Below, piece after piece: positions 18,592-27,737 of a DNA stretch of 64,000 nucleotides. The notes under the pieces are model-generated. The model saw only the letters and a list, made by a program, of their open reading frames with translations. It was not told where the DNA came from and did no database searches. Source of the DNA: Vibrio pelagius (GTDB lineage: Bacteria > Pseudomonadota > Gammaproteobacteria > Enterobacterales > Vibrionaceae); NCBI RefSeq assembly GCF_024347575.1, contig NZ_AP025504.1:496001-560000 (forward strand). Direction: 5' to 3'. The position numbers and the translations under genes were made by a program. Every line of letters begins with the position of its first letter. The stretch's first letter is position 1.

Positions 18592-18846
18592 ATGAAAATA
18601 ATTGGCTTGATGGCAATGTTCACTTTGGTTTTAGGGGGTTGTGCAAGCGAGTACGACCAGTACAGTGAGTCAGAACGTGTTTCAATGGCTAACCCAGCTG
18701 CTGTGTATTGTGTTCAGCAAGGGGCTGAGCTTGATAGAGTAACAGAAAATGCTCAGCGCACGACTTACTGTGTCTTTGAAAATGGCGACCGTATTGAACA
18801 GTGGGAATATTACCGCCAACATCATGAGCAAGAAACAGAAAGCTAG
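18592..18846 (+). CDS. Small DUF333-family lipoprotein
   Basis: Lipoprotein of 84 residues: signal peptide ending in the lipobox LGGC (acylated Cys17), then a DUF333 segment with the typical NPAAVYCVQQG and a YCVFENGDRIEQWEYYR ending. The two internal Cys may form a disulfide in the periplasm. A good ribosome-binding site (AAGGAGATAGC) precedes the ATG. DUF333 proteins are often labelled putative hemolysins, but that label has weak support. It converges on the DUF218 gene with 11 bases between them. Confidence 0.87.
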   Translation: MKIIGLMAMFTLVLGGCASEYDQYSESERVSMANPAAVYCVQQGAELDRVTENAQRTTYCVFENGDRIEQWEYYRQHHEQETES

Positions 18847-18857
18847 CCTCTCTATCT

Positions 18858-19730
18858 CTAGTGGCCTGAGCGCCACCAGCGAGTATCCAGGTCTTGTTCT
18901 GGATCCAAGTAACGATTCAGCAAAGTCAGATTTGTATCCAGCAACGCGAGATACTCTCTGACTTTTTCTTTGTCTGTCCCTACTGGAGTCTGCCTAATAC
19001 AGTTTTGCAACAGAGGTAATAGCGAATGCAGCAAGCTAAACTGAGCAGTCGCTGAAAGTTGTACAGCTTTGTCGATCGCTTCTAGCCCTAACTGAGCAGG
19101 TGCTTTGCGGGTCTGCTCTTGTTGCCCAACAAAGCGACCTGCGACTATACCTTCAAGATAGACACGGTACGTCGTTAAGCTATCAATTAATAGAAATAGC
19201 TGTGCTTGAACTGTCGTATGCGGGTATGCCACCACAACATGCTGTTCAATATTTCGATCAATCTTCAGAGCTACCCCCAATTGACCACAGCGCTCTTCGA
19301 GCACTTTAAGTAGCCCTTGTTCATCCATTAACGATTGAATCTCAAAAATGCGCTGCAAGTGATAGTCATTGGACACAAATACCACATTCAGTTGCTGGCT
19401 ATTTTCCAACAAGCCGCTTTCAATAAGCTCCAACGCCAAATTGTGGATGTTTTCTATCGTATTGGTTGATTTTTTCTCTAATAACCGAGCTTGGATGCTC
19501 AAAGGTGATTCAAGCTGACTCTCGAGTTGCAAGAAGTACTCATACATCACTTCGGCTTCAGACAGAGCTTGTCCCGGTGTGACACCACCACAAAACGCGA
19601 CCGCCACTTTGTCATTTGAGCGACTTGCCAAATAATCGATGGCAGCTTCAACTCTACTCCGCCCTTCTGCAGTCAATTCATTCTTATTTAGCCGTTTACC
19701 CAGAATAACTACAAGGTTTTTAATGCTCAT
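18858..19730 (-). CDS. DUF218 (YdcF/ElyC-like) domain protein
   Basis: Protein of 290 residues. Residues 1-170 follow the DUF218 fold: VVILGKRL at the start, VAFCGGVTPGQALSEAE, KKSTNTIENI and VVFVSNDYHLQRI near 115-135, the last being the family's hallmark (S-x-x-Y/F-H-x-R). The C-terminal third has no match that I recognise. Members bind nucleotides or act in envelope polysaccharide handling; no signal peptide or membrane helix is visible, so this one appears cytoplasmic. Function unknown. Confidence 0.8.
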   Translation of the reverse strand: MSIKNLVVILGKRLNKNELTAEGRSRVEAAIDYLASRSNDKVAVAFCGGVTPGQALSEAEVMYEYFLQLESQLESPLSIQARLLEKKSTNTIENIHNLALELIESGLLENSQQLNVVFVSNDYHLQRIFEIQSLMDEQGLLKVLEERCGQLGVALKIDRNIEQHVVVAYPHTTVQAQLFLLIDSLTTYRVYLEGIVAGRFVGQQEQTRKAPAQLGLEAIDKAVQLSATAQFSLLHSLLPLLQNCIRQTPVGTDKEKVREYLALLDTNLTLLNRYLDPEQDLDTRWWRSGH

Positions 19731-20037
19731 TTAATGTACAAGTCTCGTTTTCGCAATTAGATAGAGTGAATTATGTATACAATAGTTGTTAACAAAAGTA
19801 TTTTTAAATTCTCATGAGTTGCTCGCAATAACGCTCACTATTGATGACAACTTTATAGGTAGCAAATCGTGTGGTCGCATTAAGAACATTTTTCTGAGTA
19901 TCGCATCCATACGTATTCAATGCCCATGAGTATAAAACAGAACAATGTCATTCATACACTATGCTCAAGAGAAGCGAGGTATGTAAAAACAGTTACACCA
20001 GAGTTCGCACCAAGCGAACCCTTCACAGGAAGTTATT
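19731..20037. other. Intergenic region with leader hairpin before sdaA
   Basis: Divergent promoter region of the DUF218 gene and the serine deaminase gene. A small hairpin GTTCGC-accaa-GCGAAC (20003-20019) sits just before the AGGAAG ribosome-binding site of the serine deaminase gene and could affect its translation. No gene was found. Confidence 0.4.
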
Positions 20038-21408
20038 ATGCTGTCTATTTTTGATATCTACAAAATTGGTGTTGGCCCATCCAGCTCGCACACCAATGGA
20101 CCAATGATCGCAGGGTTTCAGTTTACTCAAAAAATCGCCTCTAAACTGGAAGAAGTGGCGAGAGTGCAAATTGACCTTTATGGCTCTCTTTCTCTAACGG
20201 GTAAGGGGCACCACACCGATCGCGCTACGATTTTGGGACTACTGGGTAATAAGCCAGATACGATTAAGATCAGCAGTGCCAATCAAGCAATGCAAAAAGC
20301 CATTGAAGACAAGAGCCTGGCCCTTAGCGGTCACCATAATGTTCATTTCGACGTTGAGACAGATATGCTGTTTCACAACACCAACTTACCCCTACATGAA
20401 AATGGCATGACCATCTCTGCATTCAACGCAGACGGTGCGCTGATCGATATGGAAACCTACTACTCGATTGGTGGTGGCTTCATTGCCACAGAAGACGAGC
20501 TCCAAAACGGTAAGAAAGAGCAAGAAACTCATGTCGAATTTCCGTTTAGCTCTGCTGATGAACTGCTTGCCCTAGCCGAACAGAACGGTCTTAGCTTAGG
20601 CGGTTTGGTACTGCGTAATGAGACCTCATTCCAAGACATGGAAGCGATCAATCAGCGCACAGAGCAGATTTGGAAAGTGATGTCACTCTGTATGGAGCGT
20701 GGTTTTGAAACGGAGGGGATTCTTGACGGTGGCCTTGAGGTGACTCGACGTGCCCCTGCTCTATTGAAAAAACTGGAAGCCAATGCCGCGATTGAAAACG
20801 ATCCGATGGAGATCATGGATTGGATTAACTTATTTGCTTTCGCGGTAAGCGAAGAGAATGCTGCAGGCGGACAAGTCGTTACCTCACCAACAAACGGCGC
20901 TGCTGGTGTTATTCCAGCGGTTCTGATGTACTACCATCGTTTCATCAAAGAGCTCGATACTAAACAGCTCAAAGACTTCCTTGCAGTATCCGGTGCGATT
21001 GGCATCTTGTACAAAACCAACGCGTCCATCTCTGGTGCTGAAGTAGGCTGTCAAGGCGAAGTCGGTGTCTCCTCTTCAATGGCGGCGGCAGGTCTTACTG
21101 CACTGCGTGGTGGTAGCAACGAGCAAATCTGTATTGCGGCTGAAATCGCGATGGAGCATTCACTAGGTATGACCTGTGACCCAATTGGTGGCTTAGTACA
21201 AGTGCCATGTATTGAACGTAATGCAATGGGTGCCATGAAAGCCATCAACGCGTCTCGAATGGCATTGAAGCGCACCAGCAAGTGTTTAATCTCTTTGGAC
21301 AAGGTAATCGAAACCATGTATCAAACGGGTAAAGATATGAACAAGAAGTATCGTGAAACGTCTTTGGGCGGTCTTGCTGTGATCCATATGGCGCCACCTT
21401 GTGAATAA
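20038..21408 (+). CDS. sdaA: L-serine ammonia-lyase (iron-sulfur)
   Basis: Single-chain L-serine dehydratase of 456 residues, the length of E. coli SdaA/SdaB. It deaminates L-serine to pyruvate and ammonia with a 4Fe-4S cluster. Motifs: IGVGPSSSHTNGPM near the start (substrate-binding N-terminal domain) and GCQGEVGVSSSMAAAGL plus the Cys residues in GMTCDPIGGLVQVPCIERN for the cluster in the C-terminal domain. The start is supported by AGGAAG seven bases upstream. It is monocistronic, ending in a good terminator. SdaA and SdaB cannot be told apart by eye. Confidence 0.93.
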   Translation: MLSIFDIYKIGVGPSSSHTNGPMIAGFQFTQKIASKLEEVARVQIDLYGSLSLTGKGHHTDRATILGLLGNKPDTIKISSANQAMQKAIEDKSLALSGHHNVHFDVETDMLFHNTNLPLHENGMTISAFNADGALIDMETYYSIGGGFIATEDELQNGKKEQETHVEFPFSSADELLALAEQNGLSLGGLVLRNETSFQDMEAINQRTEQIWKVMSLCMERGFETEGILDGGLEVTRRAPALLKKLEANAAIENDPMEIMDWINLFAFAVSEENAAGGQVVTSPTNGAAGVIPAVLMYYHRFIKELDTKQLKDFLAVSGAIGILYKTNASISGAEVGCQGEVGVSSSMAAAGLTALRGGSNEQICIAAEIAMEHSLGMTCDPIGGLVQVPCIERNAMGAMKAINASRMALKRTSKCLISLDKVIETMYQTGKDMNKKYRETSLGGLAVIHMAPPCE

Positions 21409-21476
21409 ATAGCGTTGATGGTCAGCCTCATTCATTTGAAATGAAGCCACGCCTCATAACGGAAGTTAATACAAAG

Positions 21477-21499
21477 CCAGCCTCCGCGCTGGTTTTTTT
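21477..21499 (+). terminator. Intrinsic terminator after sdaA
   Basis: Stem CCAGC (21477-21481) / GCTGG (21488-21492) followed by seven T residues. Confidence 0.8.
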
Positions 21500-21563
21500 G
21501 TGCTTGGCCTACCGAACATAAGAAAATACAAGGTTATGCTAAAAGTGCATGATGTAAATTCAT

Positions 21564-21582
21564 GTAAATGATAACCATTTCT
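21564..21582 (+). promoter_or_regulatory. Fur-like box upstream of the siderophore-interacting protein
   Basis: The site contains AAATG-ATAAC-CATTT, an inverted repeat that fits the 19-base Fur consensus (GATAATGATAATCATTATC) moderately. It lies 60 bases before the start of a siderophore-reductase-type gene, which is a usual Fur target. Confidence 0.6.
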
Positions 21583-21641
21583 ATTGAGTCATTTGGTGAA
21601 GGCTACTATGATAGTTAGCTTATAGAGAAAGAGAGTTCATT

Positions 21642-22427
21642 ATGAGTAAGCCTAGTCCTATCCAAGTTACTGTTACAAGTACCCAAACCATCACACCCAA
21701 CATGCAGCGCATCACCTTAAGCGGCGACGGGCTCAGTCGCTTTCCTAATGATTGTGAAGGCGGTTACATCAAGTTGATGTTTAATGAGTTGGGTGGAACA
21801 GATTTGACGACTCTTGAGCAGGGCAAACGCCCAACCATGCGAACTTACACGATTCGCGAATTCAACCCTGACGTGCCATCAATTGAAGTCGACTTTGTTC
21901 GCCACAACACCGTTGACCTACAGTGTGGTTTCGCTGCGCGCTGGGCAATGAACGTTGAAGAGGGTGAAACTATCACCATTGGTGGTCCGGGCCTTATCCA
22001 AGGCTTAAATAAGGACGCTGATTGGTTTTTCTTGGCCGCTGATATGACATCACTACCTGCTCTTTCTGCAAAAGTAAAAAGCCTACCGCGTGACGCAAAA
22101 GGTTACGCTGTTATTCAAATCGCCTCAGAGCAGGACAAGCAACCATTGGACGCACCAAGTCAGCTTGAGGTCATCTGGTTGATAGAATCGGAGCAAGCGT
22201 CATCACTGTCCGATAAGGTTCAAGAACTCACTTGGCTTGAAGGTACTGCTGCAGTATGGACAGCGTGTGAATTTGAGAACATGCGCGCGCTGCGTCAATA
22301 CTTTCGTAACGAGAAAGAAGTGGCTAAAGAGAACATCTATATCAGCAGCTATTGGAAACGTGGCGTGAGTGAAGATGGCCATAAAGTGTTAAAGCAAGAA
22401 GACGCGAAAGCGCAAGCCGAAGCTTAA
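21642..22427 (+). CDS. Siderophore-interacting FAD/NAD(P)H ferric reductase family protein
   Basis: Protein of 261 residues of the SIP family (ViuB, YqjH-like). The N-terminal FAD-binding barrel has the RTYTIREF motif (R-x-Y-T binding FAD) and EVDFVRH, and the C-terminal NAD(P)H-binding SIP domain has FFLAADMTSLPAL and ISSYWKRG. Family members reduce ferric siderophore complexes in the cytoplasm to release iron. The Fur-like box upstream agrees with this. No siderophore synthesis or transport gene is adjacent; the only TonB-dependent receptor in the window is 12 kb away. Confidence 0.88.
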   Translation: MSKPSPIQVTVTSTQTITPNMQRITLSGDGLSRFPNDCEGGYIKLMFNELGGTDLTTLEQGKRPTMRTYTIREFNPDVPSIEVDFVRHNTVDLQCGFAARWAMNVEEGETITIGGPGLIQGLNKDADWFFLAADMTSLPALSAKVKSLPRDAKGYAVIQIASEQDKQPLDAPSQLEVIWLIESEQASSLSDKVQELTWLEGTAAVWTACEFENMRALRQYFRNEKEVAKENIYISSYWKRGVSEDGHKVLKQEDAKAQAEA

Positions 22428-22467
22428 AATCCGATTTTAGCAACTGGTAGCCTGAATATGAAAAACA

Positions 22468-22500
22468 CCCTTAACCGAGAACGGTAAGGGCGTTTTTTTT
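22468..22500 (+). terminator. Intrinsic terminator after the SIP gene
   Basis: The stem CCCTTA-A-CCG / CGG-TAAGGG has one bulged base and is followed by CG and eight T residues. Confidence 0.8.
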
Positions 22501-22518
22501 AATGATTAGAATAAGCAG

Positions 22519-23520
22519 CTAGATACTTTCACCAAGCTCAATCGCATAGCCCAGATCCAATTTAGCCGTCCAATCGGTTCTGCCTTTTAAACGCGAAACT
22601 ATTTGTTCAGCTGCGACCTTCCCTATCTGCTCCCTCGGGGTTATTACCGTAGCCAAGCGCGGTGTCATGGTCATCGTAATATCGTGGCCGTGGAAACCCG
22701 CTATCGCCATCTGTTCAGGCACCTGAATACCACGACGGACACATTCGTAAAAGGCACCGATGGCCAAGTCATCGTTGGTGCAGAAGATACCGTTAGCCTC
22801 AGGGTGCGTTTCTAGCAGCTCACCGAGCAGCTTTGCACCCAATGTAAATGAAGATGCCTCTTCGGTTTGAATAGTCAACGGCGTGAGTGCGTGCTCTTCC
22901 ATCGCATGCTCATAACCCGCCATCTTTAAACGAGTACGTTCATCCATTCGAGCCGCAAGATACGCAATGTTTTGACGGCCTCGGGTGATCATCACTTTGG
23001 TCATCTCTCTCGCGGCATCAAAGTTATCAAAACCTACGGCTTGCTCGATGCGCGGTGACACAGAGTCCATAATCTCGATAACGGGAATTGACGCAGTTTG
23101 CAGCATCTTACGAGCTCGATCTGTATGAACATTTTCAGAGAGGATGATCGCATCCACATTGTAAGACAATAGCGATGCAATACTCTGCTCTTCAAGTTCC
23201 TCGCTATAACCATAGTGAGCAATCATGGTTTGATAGCCCGCAGGCGCGGTGACTTGTTCTATCCCACGAATGACCTCGGCAAAAACTTGGTTTGTTAACG
23301 ACGGGACCAGCACACCGATGGCATTACTCTTTGCGTTTGAGAGGATATCGGGGGCGCGGTTTGGGATGTAACCCAGCTCTTCAACCGCTGAATTGATTTT
23401 GTCTCGTAGTGCTTCAGAAACCTGTGAAGGGTCTCTTAAACAGCGACTTACGGTCATCTTGGTGACGCCAACTAAATTGGCAACATCTTGTAACGTAGGA
23501 CGTTTTTTCTTATTTGACAT
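22519..23520 (-). CDS. gntR: LacI-family gluconate repressor
   Basis: Repressor of 333 residues with an N-terminal helix-turn-helix (RPTLQDVANLVGVTKMTVSR) and a LacI-type ligand-binding domain; strongly resembles E. coli GntR over its whole length. It is expected to bind gluconate and release ATGTTACCGGTAACAT-type operators. Such a palindrome lies just upstream of its own start (23548-23563) and two lie upstream of the TRAP transporter operon (28799-28838), so it likely controls both units and itself. It is transcribed in the same direction as gnd and gntK but after a terminator. Confidence 0.92.
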   Translation of the reverse strand: MSNKKKRPTLQDVANLVGVTKMTVSRCLRDPSQVSEALRDKINSAVEELGYIPNRAPDILSNAKSNAIGVLVPSLTNQVFAEVIRGIEQVTAPAGYQTMIAHYGYSEELEEQSIASLLSYNVDAIILSENVHTDRARKMLQTASIPVIEIMDSVSPRIEQAVGFDNFDAAREMTKVMITRGRQNIAYLAARMDERTRLKMAGYEHAMEEHALTPLTIQTEEASSFTLGAKLLGELLETHPEANGIFCTNDDLAIGAFYECVRRGIQVPEQMAIAGFHGHDITMTMTPRLATVITPREQIGKVAAEQIVSRLKGRTDWTAKLDLGYAIELGESI

Positions 23521-23547
23521 AGTAAGTAGTTATTATTGTTATTGATT

Positions 23548-23563
23548 ATGTTACTGGTAACAG
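23548..23563. promoter_or_regulatory. GntR operator upstream of gntR
   Basis: ATGTTACTGGTAACAG differs from the palindrome ATGTTACCGGTAACAT at two positions. It is 28 bases before the gntR start and would give autoregulation. Confidence 0.75.
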
Positions 23564-23621
23564 TGTATCCAACTGACTTAAGATTTGAAGCCTTATCTAA
23601 CGAAATATTGATACAGTCCCA

Positions 23622-23652
23622 CAAACAAAAACGTCCCCATAATGAGGACGTT
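23622..23652 (-). terminator. Intrinsic terminator after gnd
   Basis: Arms AACGTCC (23630-23636) and GGACGTT (23646-23652); on the minus strand the stem is followed by TTTTGTTTGTGG. It ends the TRAP-gntK-gnd transcript before gntR. Confidence 0.75.
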
Positions 23653-23665
23653 TAAATGCTTAGGG

Positions 23666-25189
23666 CTAAGCTTCAATTTCTACGCGAGGCGTATCACTCC
23701 AAGTGATATGAAACTTATTTTGCTCATCTCTATCAATGCGCGAATAGGTGTGAGAGCCAAAGTAATCACGCTGTGCTTGAAGCAGATTGGCCGGTAGCAC
23801 TTCACAGCGAAGTGAATCGAAATAGCCCAACGCGGAAGTAATTGCTGGCATTGGAACGCCTGTTAATGCCGAATTTGCAACGACTGCGCGCCAGCCACAA
23901 GAACGCTCATGAACCTCTTCAACAAAACGGTTTGCAAACAGCAAGTTGCTCAGTTCTGCATCGCTTTGGTATGCCTTAGTGATATCCTGTAAGAACGCAG
24001 CTCGAATAATACAGCCTGCGCGCCAAATCTTGGCAATATGAGCAAAATCGAGGTTCCAACCCTCTTTGATTGAGGTTGCTTTCATTAAGTCAAAGCCTTG
24101 CGCATAAACCGAAAGCTTAGCGCAGTACAGTGCATCATGTAGCTCATCGATGGTCTCTTGTTTGGCCTTGCCGCAGTTTGGTTGGACGTGCGTTCGCAAC
24201 ACCTTCACACCTTGTACTCGTACCGCTTTCTGGCTACTTTGAGCGCGAGCGAATACAGCTTGAGCAATGGTTGGCGCTGGCGCCCCTTCTTTAAGACTAT
24301 TTACTGCAGTCCAAAGCCCCGTGCCTTTCTGCCCGGCTTTATCAAGCACCACTTCAACAAACGGCTTCTGTGTTGTTGGATCTAACGTCTGTAAAATATC
24401 AGCACTGATCTCCATCAGATAGCTGTTGAGTACACCTTGGTTCCACTTAGCAAAGACTTCACCAATCTCTTGCGCTGACATAGCCAACACATCAGACATA
24501 AAGTGGTAGACCTCACAAATGAGCTGCATGTCCGCATACTCAATGCCGTTATGCACCATTTTCACATAGTGACCAGCACCGGCAGGGCCTAGATAGGCCG
24601 CGCAAGGTTCGCCCTTATCGAATTGACCAACAGGCAAGCCATTGCCGTCAACCTTGGCTGAAATAGCTTCCCACATTGGTTGAACGTAATTCCAAGCCTC
24701 TCTATCACCGCTAGCCATCAGTGCAGGGCCTGTACGCGCCCCTACTTCTCCACCGGATACCGCCGTTGAGAAGAATCGTAATTTGCCACGATACTTCAAC
24801 TCACGCGCTTCTGTATCGGTCCAAAGGCTGTTACCCGTATCAATAACAATATCGTTTTGCTCGAGGCCAGCTGCTAGCAGATCGTCAATCACTGCCTCAA
24901 CAATCCTGCCAGCAGGGACAGACAAGGCAATAACGCGTGGCTTAACCAGAGAATCAAGAACTTGGTTCAGGTCAGCAGCTTTAAAGAAGCTACCTTTATC
25001 AGCTTTTTGCGCGAGTGCTTTTGCTTCTGATTCAGCACGCTCACGATGTGCTTCGCTGATATCAAAGCCAATCACGTCAAAGCCTTGATCAAGTAGGTTC
25101 AACGCCAGGCTTTTGCCCATAACACCAAGGCCAATCATCGCAATGTTGGATTGAGATTTACTTGACTGAGAAAGTTCTGAAGTGCTCAT
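23666..25189 (-). CDS. gnd: 6-phosphogluconate dehydrogenase, decarboxylating
   Basis: Enzyme of 507 residues converting 6-phosphogluconate to ribulose 5-phosphate with NADP+ and release of CO2. The Rossmann motif is MIGLGVMGKSLALNL near residue 18, followed by GNSLWTDTE, VSGGEVGARTGPALM (substrate loop), GHYVKMVHNGIEY (catalytic Lys and Asn) and a long helical C-terminal domain with KGTGLWT. It is longer than the E. coli enzyme because of an N-terminal extension of about 16 residues and a C-terminal tail. Its start overlaps the gntK stop by one base (TAATG), so both are coupled. The pair routes gluconate into the pentose phosphate path. Confidence 0.95.
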   Translation of the reverse strand: MSTSELSQSSKSQSNIAMIGLGVMGKSLALNLLDQGFDVIGFDISEAHRERAESEAKALAQKADKGSFFKAADLNQVLDSLVKPRVIALSVPAGRIVEAVIDDLLAAGLEQNDIVIDTGNSLWTDTEARELKYRGKLRFFSTAVSGGEVGARTGPALMASGDREAWNYVQPMWEAISAKVDGNGLPVGQFDKGEPCAAYLGPAGAGHYVKMVHNGIEYADMQLICEVYHFMSDVLAMSAQEIGEVFAKWNQGVLNSYLMEISADILQTLDPTTQKPFVEVVLDKAGQKGTGLWTAVNSLKEGAPAPTIAQAVFARAQSSQKAVRVQGVKVLRTHVQPNCGKAKQETIDELHDALYCAKLSVYAQGFDLMKATSIKEGWNLDFAHIAKIWRAGCIIRAAFLQDITKAYQSDAELSNLLFANRFVEEVHERSCGWRAVVANSALTGVPMPAITSALGYFDSLRCEVLPANLLQAQRDYFGSHTYSRIDRDEQNKFHITWSDTPRVEIEA

Positions 25190-25695
25190 TAGTTGTTCTC
25201 CTCAAGCTGCTTAATTGCTTGTAGCGCATCAGCAACAACACCTTGGACATCTTGCGAAATATCGATAAACAGCGCCTCACTTTGTTGTGGCTCAACCAAT
25301 GCTTCAAACTGGCTCTTTAACATCGCTTCGCCATTAAAGTAGTGGTTTTCACGCGACTGATGACGATTCCAAATAGTGTCAAATGAGCCTTGTAAGTAGA
25401 TGATCACTAACTCTTGATTGTTGTTTCGTAGAATGTCGCGGTACGCTGGTTTTAGCGCTGAACAGGCAATCACTGCTGCTTCATTCTCAACGTAAACCTT
25501 GTTTAGAGTTTCCAACCAACCTTGGCGGTCATCGTCGTTTAAAGGAATGCCTTCTGCCATCTTGTCCACATTTGATTGTGGGTGGTAATCATCACCATCA
25601 TGAAAAGGCAGATTTAGAGCGTTGGCAATTTCGCTACCAATCAAGCTTTTACCGCAGCCTGAAACGCCCATTACTAAGATTTTTTTCGCTTTCAT
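25189..25695 (-). CDS. gntK: Gluconokinase
   Basis: P-loop kinase of 168 residues with Walker A GVSGCGKS near residue 10 and the gluconokinase motif HDGDDYHPQSNVDKM that contacts gluconate. It phosphorylates gluconate to 6-phosphogluconate. It overlaps gnd by one base and follows the TRAP large permease gene by 85 bases, a gap that holds a 7-base-arm hairpin (25714-25735) without a T run, probably an intercistronic stem. It sits naturally between uptake and the dehydrogenase. Confidence 0.94.
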   Translation of the reverse strand: MKAKKILVMGVSGCGKSLIGSEIANALNLPFHDGDDYHPQSNVDKMAEGIPLNDDDRQGWLETLNKVYVENEAAVIACSALKPAYRDILRNNNQELVIIYLQGSFDTIWNRHQSRENHYFNGEAMLKSQFEALVEPQQSEALFIDISQDVQGVVADALQAIKQLEENN

Positions 25696-25780
25696 TGGGC
25701 AATACTATCCTTAGCCTCCAACTCACACTGGAGGCTGTCTATATAATCTGAGGGTTCTTTAGGTTTTTAAAAGAGGTGGA

Positions 25781-27103
25781 TTATTTCCACCACATCGCGA
25801 GCTCAGGGAATGCAATCACCATCCCTAAAACCAGAACCTGTAGGCCGATGAATGGCAGTAGTGAACTGAAGATCTCGCCTAGGCTGATGTCTTTTGGTGC
25901 CACCGATTTCAGGTAGAAGGCTGCTGGGCCAAACGGAGGTGATAGGAATGACACCTGCATGTTTAGACAGAACACCACACCGAACCATACTGGGTCGTAA
26001 CCAAGACTTGTGATGATTGGTACGAATATAGGCATAGTTAGAAGCGCTACACCAACCCAGTCAAGGAACATACCTAGAACCAATAGAATAACCATCATGA
26101 TAAGCAGTGTTGCAAGCGGGCTACCGCCACTTAGGCTTAGAATCACCTCTTCAACAAAGTCGATACCGCCCATTAGGTTGTATATACCAACCAGCGCGCT
26201 TGCACCGATACCGATCCACATGATCATGCCGCAGGTACGCATAGTTGCGATGGCACTCTCTTTGAGCATATTGAAGTTGAGCTCACCACGAATCGCAGCG
26301 GAAATCATGATACCCACAACACCCAGAGCCGACGCTTCTGTTACTGACGCGATACCTGTGTAGATACTGCCCAAAACGGTTGCTACTGAAAGCAGTGGGA
26401 AGAACAGTGCTTTGAAGTAGCTCGGTTGATTTGCCATGTCTTCTTCGATCTCTTCATCACTTGGAATTGGAGCCAACGAAGGATTTAACTTACAACGAAT
26501 GAGAACATAACCGATGTAGCAGCCCGCTAGGATAAACGCCGGAAGGAATGACGCTTTAAACAAGTCACCAATCGAGACACTCGCCGTCATACCGTAGATG
26601 ATAAGTACGATAGATGGAGGCAGCATGGTACCTAGCGCACCACCCGCACAAGTTGTACCGATAGCTAACTTGCGGTCATAACCAAGGCGTAGCATTTGTG
26701 GCAATGCCAAAATACCCAACAGCACTGTCTCACCACCGATAACACCTGACATTGAAGCAAGCAGTACCGCAACCAAGAGGGTCTGGACGGCAACACCACC
26801 ACGAACTCTTCGGCCTACCGACTTCATTGCATCAAATAAGTCGCGTGCAATGCCTGAACGGTCAAGCAGCGCGGCCATCAATACAAACATCGGAACCGCG
26901 AGGAAAACGTAACCTGACGCAAAACTGTAAGTACGGCTAGCAATTAGAGGCAGTGCGTCTGGGCCAAACCAAAACAGTGTGAAAAAGATGGCTACGAAGC
27001 CTGTTACGAATGCCAGCTGCATACCCGTCAGTAACAAACCGATCATCATAACCAGCATGAGGACACTGCCCCATGCGATGCCAATAGAGGATAGATCAAA
27101 CAT
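25781..27103 (-). CDS. TRAP transporter large permease (DctM-like)
   Basis: Integral membrane protein of 440 residues with about 12-13 helices, DctM/SiaM-large type; segments such as GGETVLLGILALPQML and AGGALGTMLPPSIVLIIYG carry the small-residue-rich helices of the family. It forms the ion-driven channel with the small permease, whose gene overlaps its start by 8 bases. In this gntR-gntK-gnd setting the substrate is probably gluconate or a related sugar acid. Confidence 0.9.
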   Translation of the reverse strand: MFDLSSIGIAWGSVLMLVMMIGLLLTGMQLAFVTGFVAIFFTLFWFGPDALPLIASRTYSFASGYVFLAVPMFVLMAALLDRSGIARDLFDAMKSVGRRVRGGVAVQTLLVAVLLASMSGVIGGETVLLGILALPQMLRLGYDRKLAIGTTCAGGALGTMLPPSIVLIIYGMTASVSIGDLFKASFLPAFILAGCYIGYVLIRCKLNPSLAPIPSDEEIEEDMANQPSYFKALFFPLLSVATVLGSIYTGIASVTEASALGVVGIMISAAIRGELNFNMLKESAIATMRTCGMIMWIGIGASALVGIYNLMGGIDFVEEVILSLSGGSPLATLLIMMVILLVLGMFLDWVGVALLTMPIFVPIITSLGYDPVWFGVVFCLNMQVSFLSPPFGPAAFYLKSVAPKDISLGEIFSSLLPFIGLQVLVLGMVIAFPELAMWWK

Positions 27104-27653
27104 CGTCTTTCTTCCCTAGCCCTACAATCTCTTGGATTAGGTGCAATACAAACTGGACAACAAGAACACAAAGACAAACAAAGATGATGCCTTTAAGAAG
27201 CGCTGGGTACGGAGCATTCAGTACCGAGCCTGATGTTTCAAGACGAAGGTCACCCCAGGGTGTAAACCAAGACTCTTGAACCATGAAATAAGAGGCGTAA
27301 GCCAACATACCAGCGAACGCTAAACCCACTACGTGGTGCACTAGGTTGAGGTATTTTCGAGTTTGAGAAGAAACTGCATCGTAAATAAGAACAACTCGAA
27401 CATGTTTGTTAGCAGCAAAGGCGTAAATACCGCCCACGATAAATAGCGAGCCACCAACGAAAGAAGCGGTTTCGTGCACCCAAGTCGTTGGGGCATCAAA
27501 CGCGTAACGCATCACCACTTCATAAAAAGAAATCAATACTGTGAAGATGAACAAACCACTTAGAACATTGCTGACCTTGATGATCGCGCGGTCGAGAATG
27601 TTTCTTGGTTGCTCTTCTTGCTCTTGGGGCGCATGAGGCGTTTTATCTGTCAT
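27096..27653 (-). CDS. TRAP transporter small permease (DctQ-like)
   Basis: Membrane protein of 185 residues with four helices in DctQ arrangement (for example LSGLFIFTVLISFYEVVMRY and the WVHETASFVGG region). It pairs with the large permease, with an 8-base overlap of the genes. It is separated from the binding-protein gene by a perfect 18-base palindrome with a T run that should lower its expression relative to the binding protein. Confidence 0.88.
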   Translation of the reverse strand: MTDKTPHAPQEQEEQPRNILDRAIIKVSNVLSGLFIFTVLISFYEVVMRYAFDAPTTWVHETASFVGGSLFIVGGIYAFAANKHVRVVLIYDAVSSQTRKYLNLVHHVVGLAFAGMLAYASYFMVQESWFTPWGDLRLETSGSVLNAPYPALLKGIIFVCLCVLVVQFVLHLIQEIVGLGKKDDV

Positions 27654-27665
27654 AACGTATTACTC

Positions 27666-27691
27666 AAAAAAGCGGAGGGCAATTGCCCTCC
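27666..27691 (-). terminator. Attenuating hairpin between TRAP binding-protein and permease genes
   Basis: GGAGGGCAATTGCCCTCC (27674-27691) is a perfect palindrome; on the minus strand it is followed by GCTTTTTTG. Its position suits partial termination, giving more binding protein than permease. Confidence 0.7.
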
Positions 27692-27737
27692 AAAAGAGAA
27701 GCTAAAATAGCTATTTAGCCTAGATAATCGTTGTGAA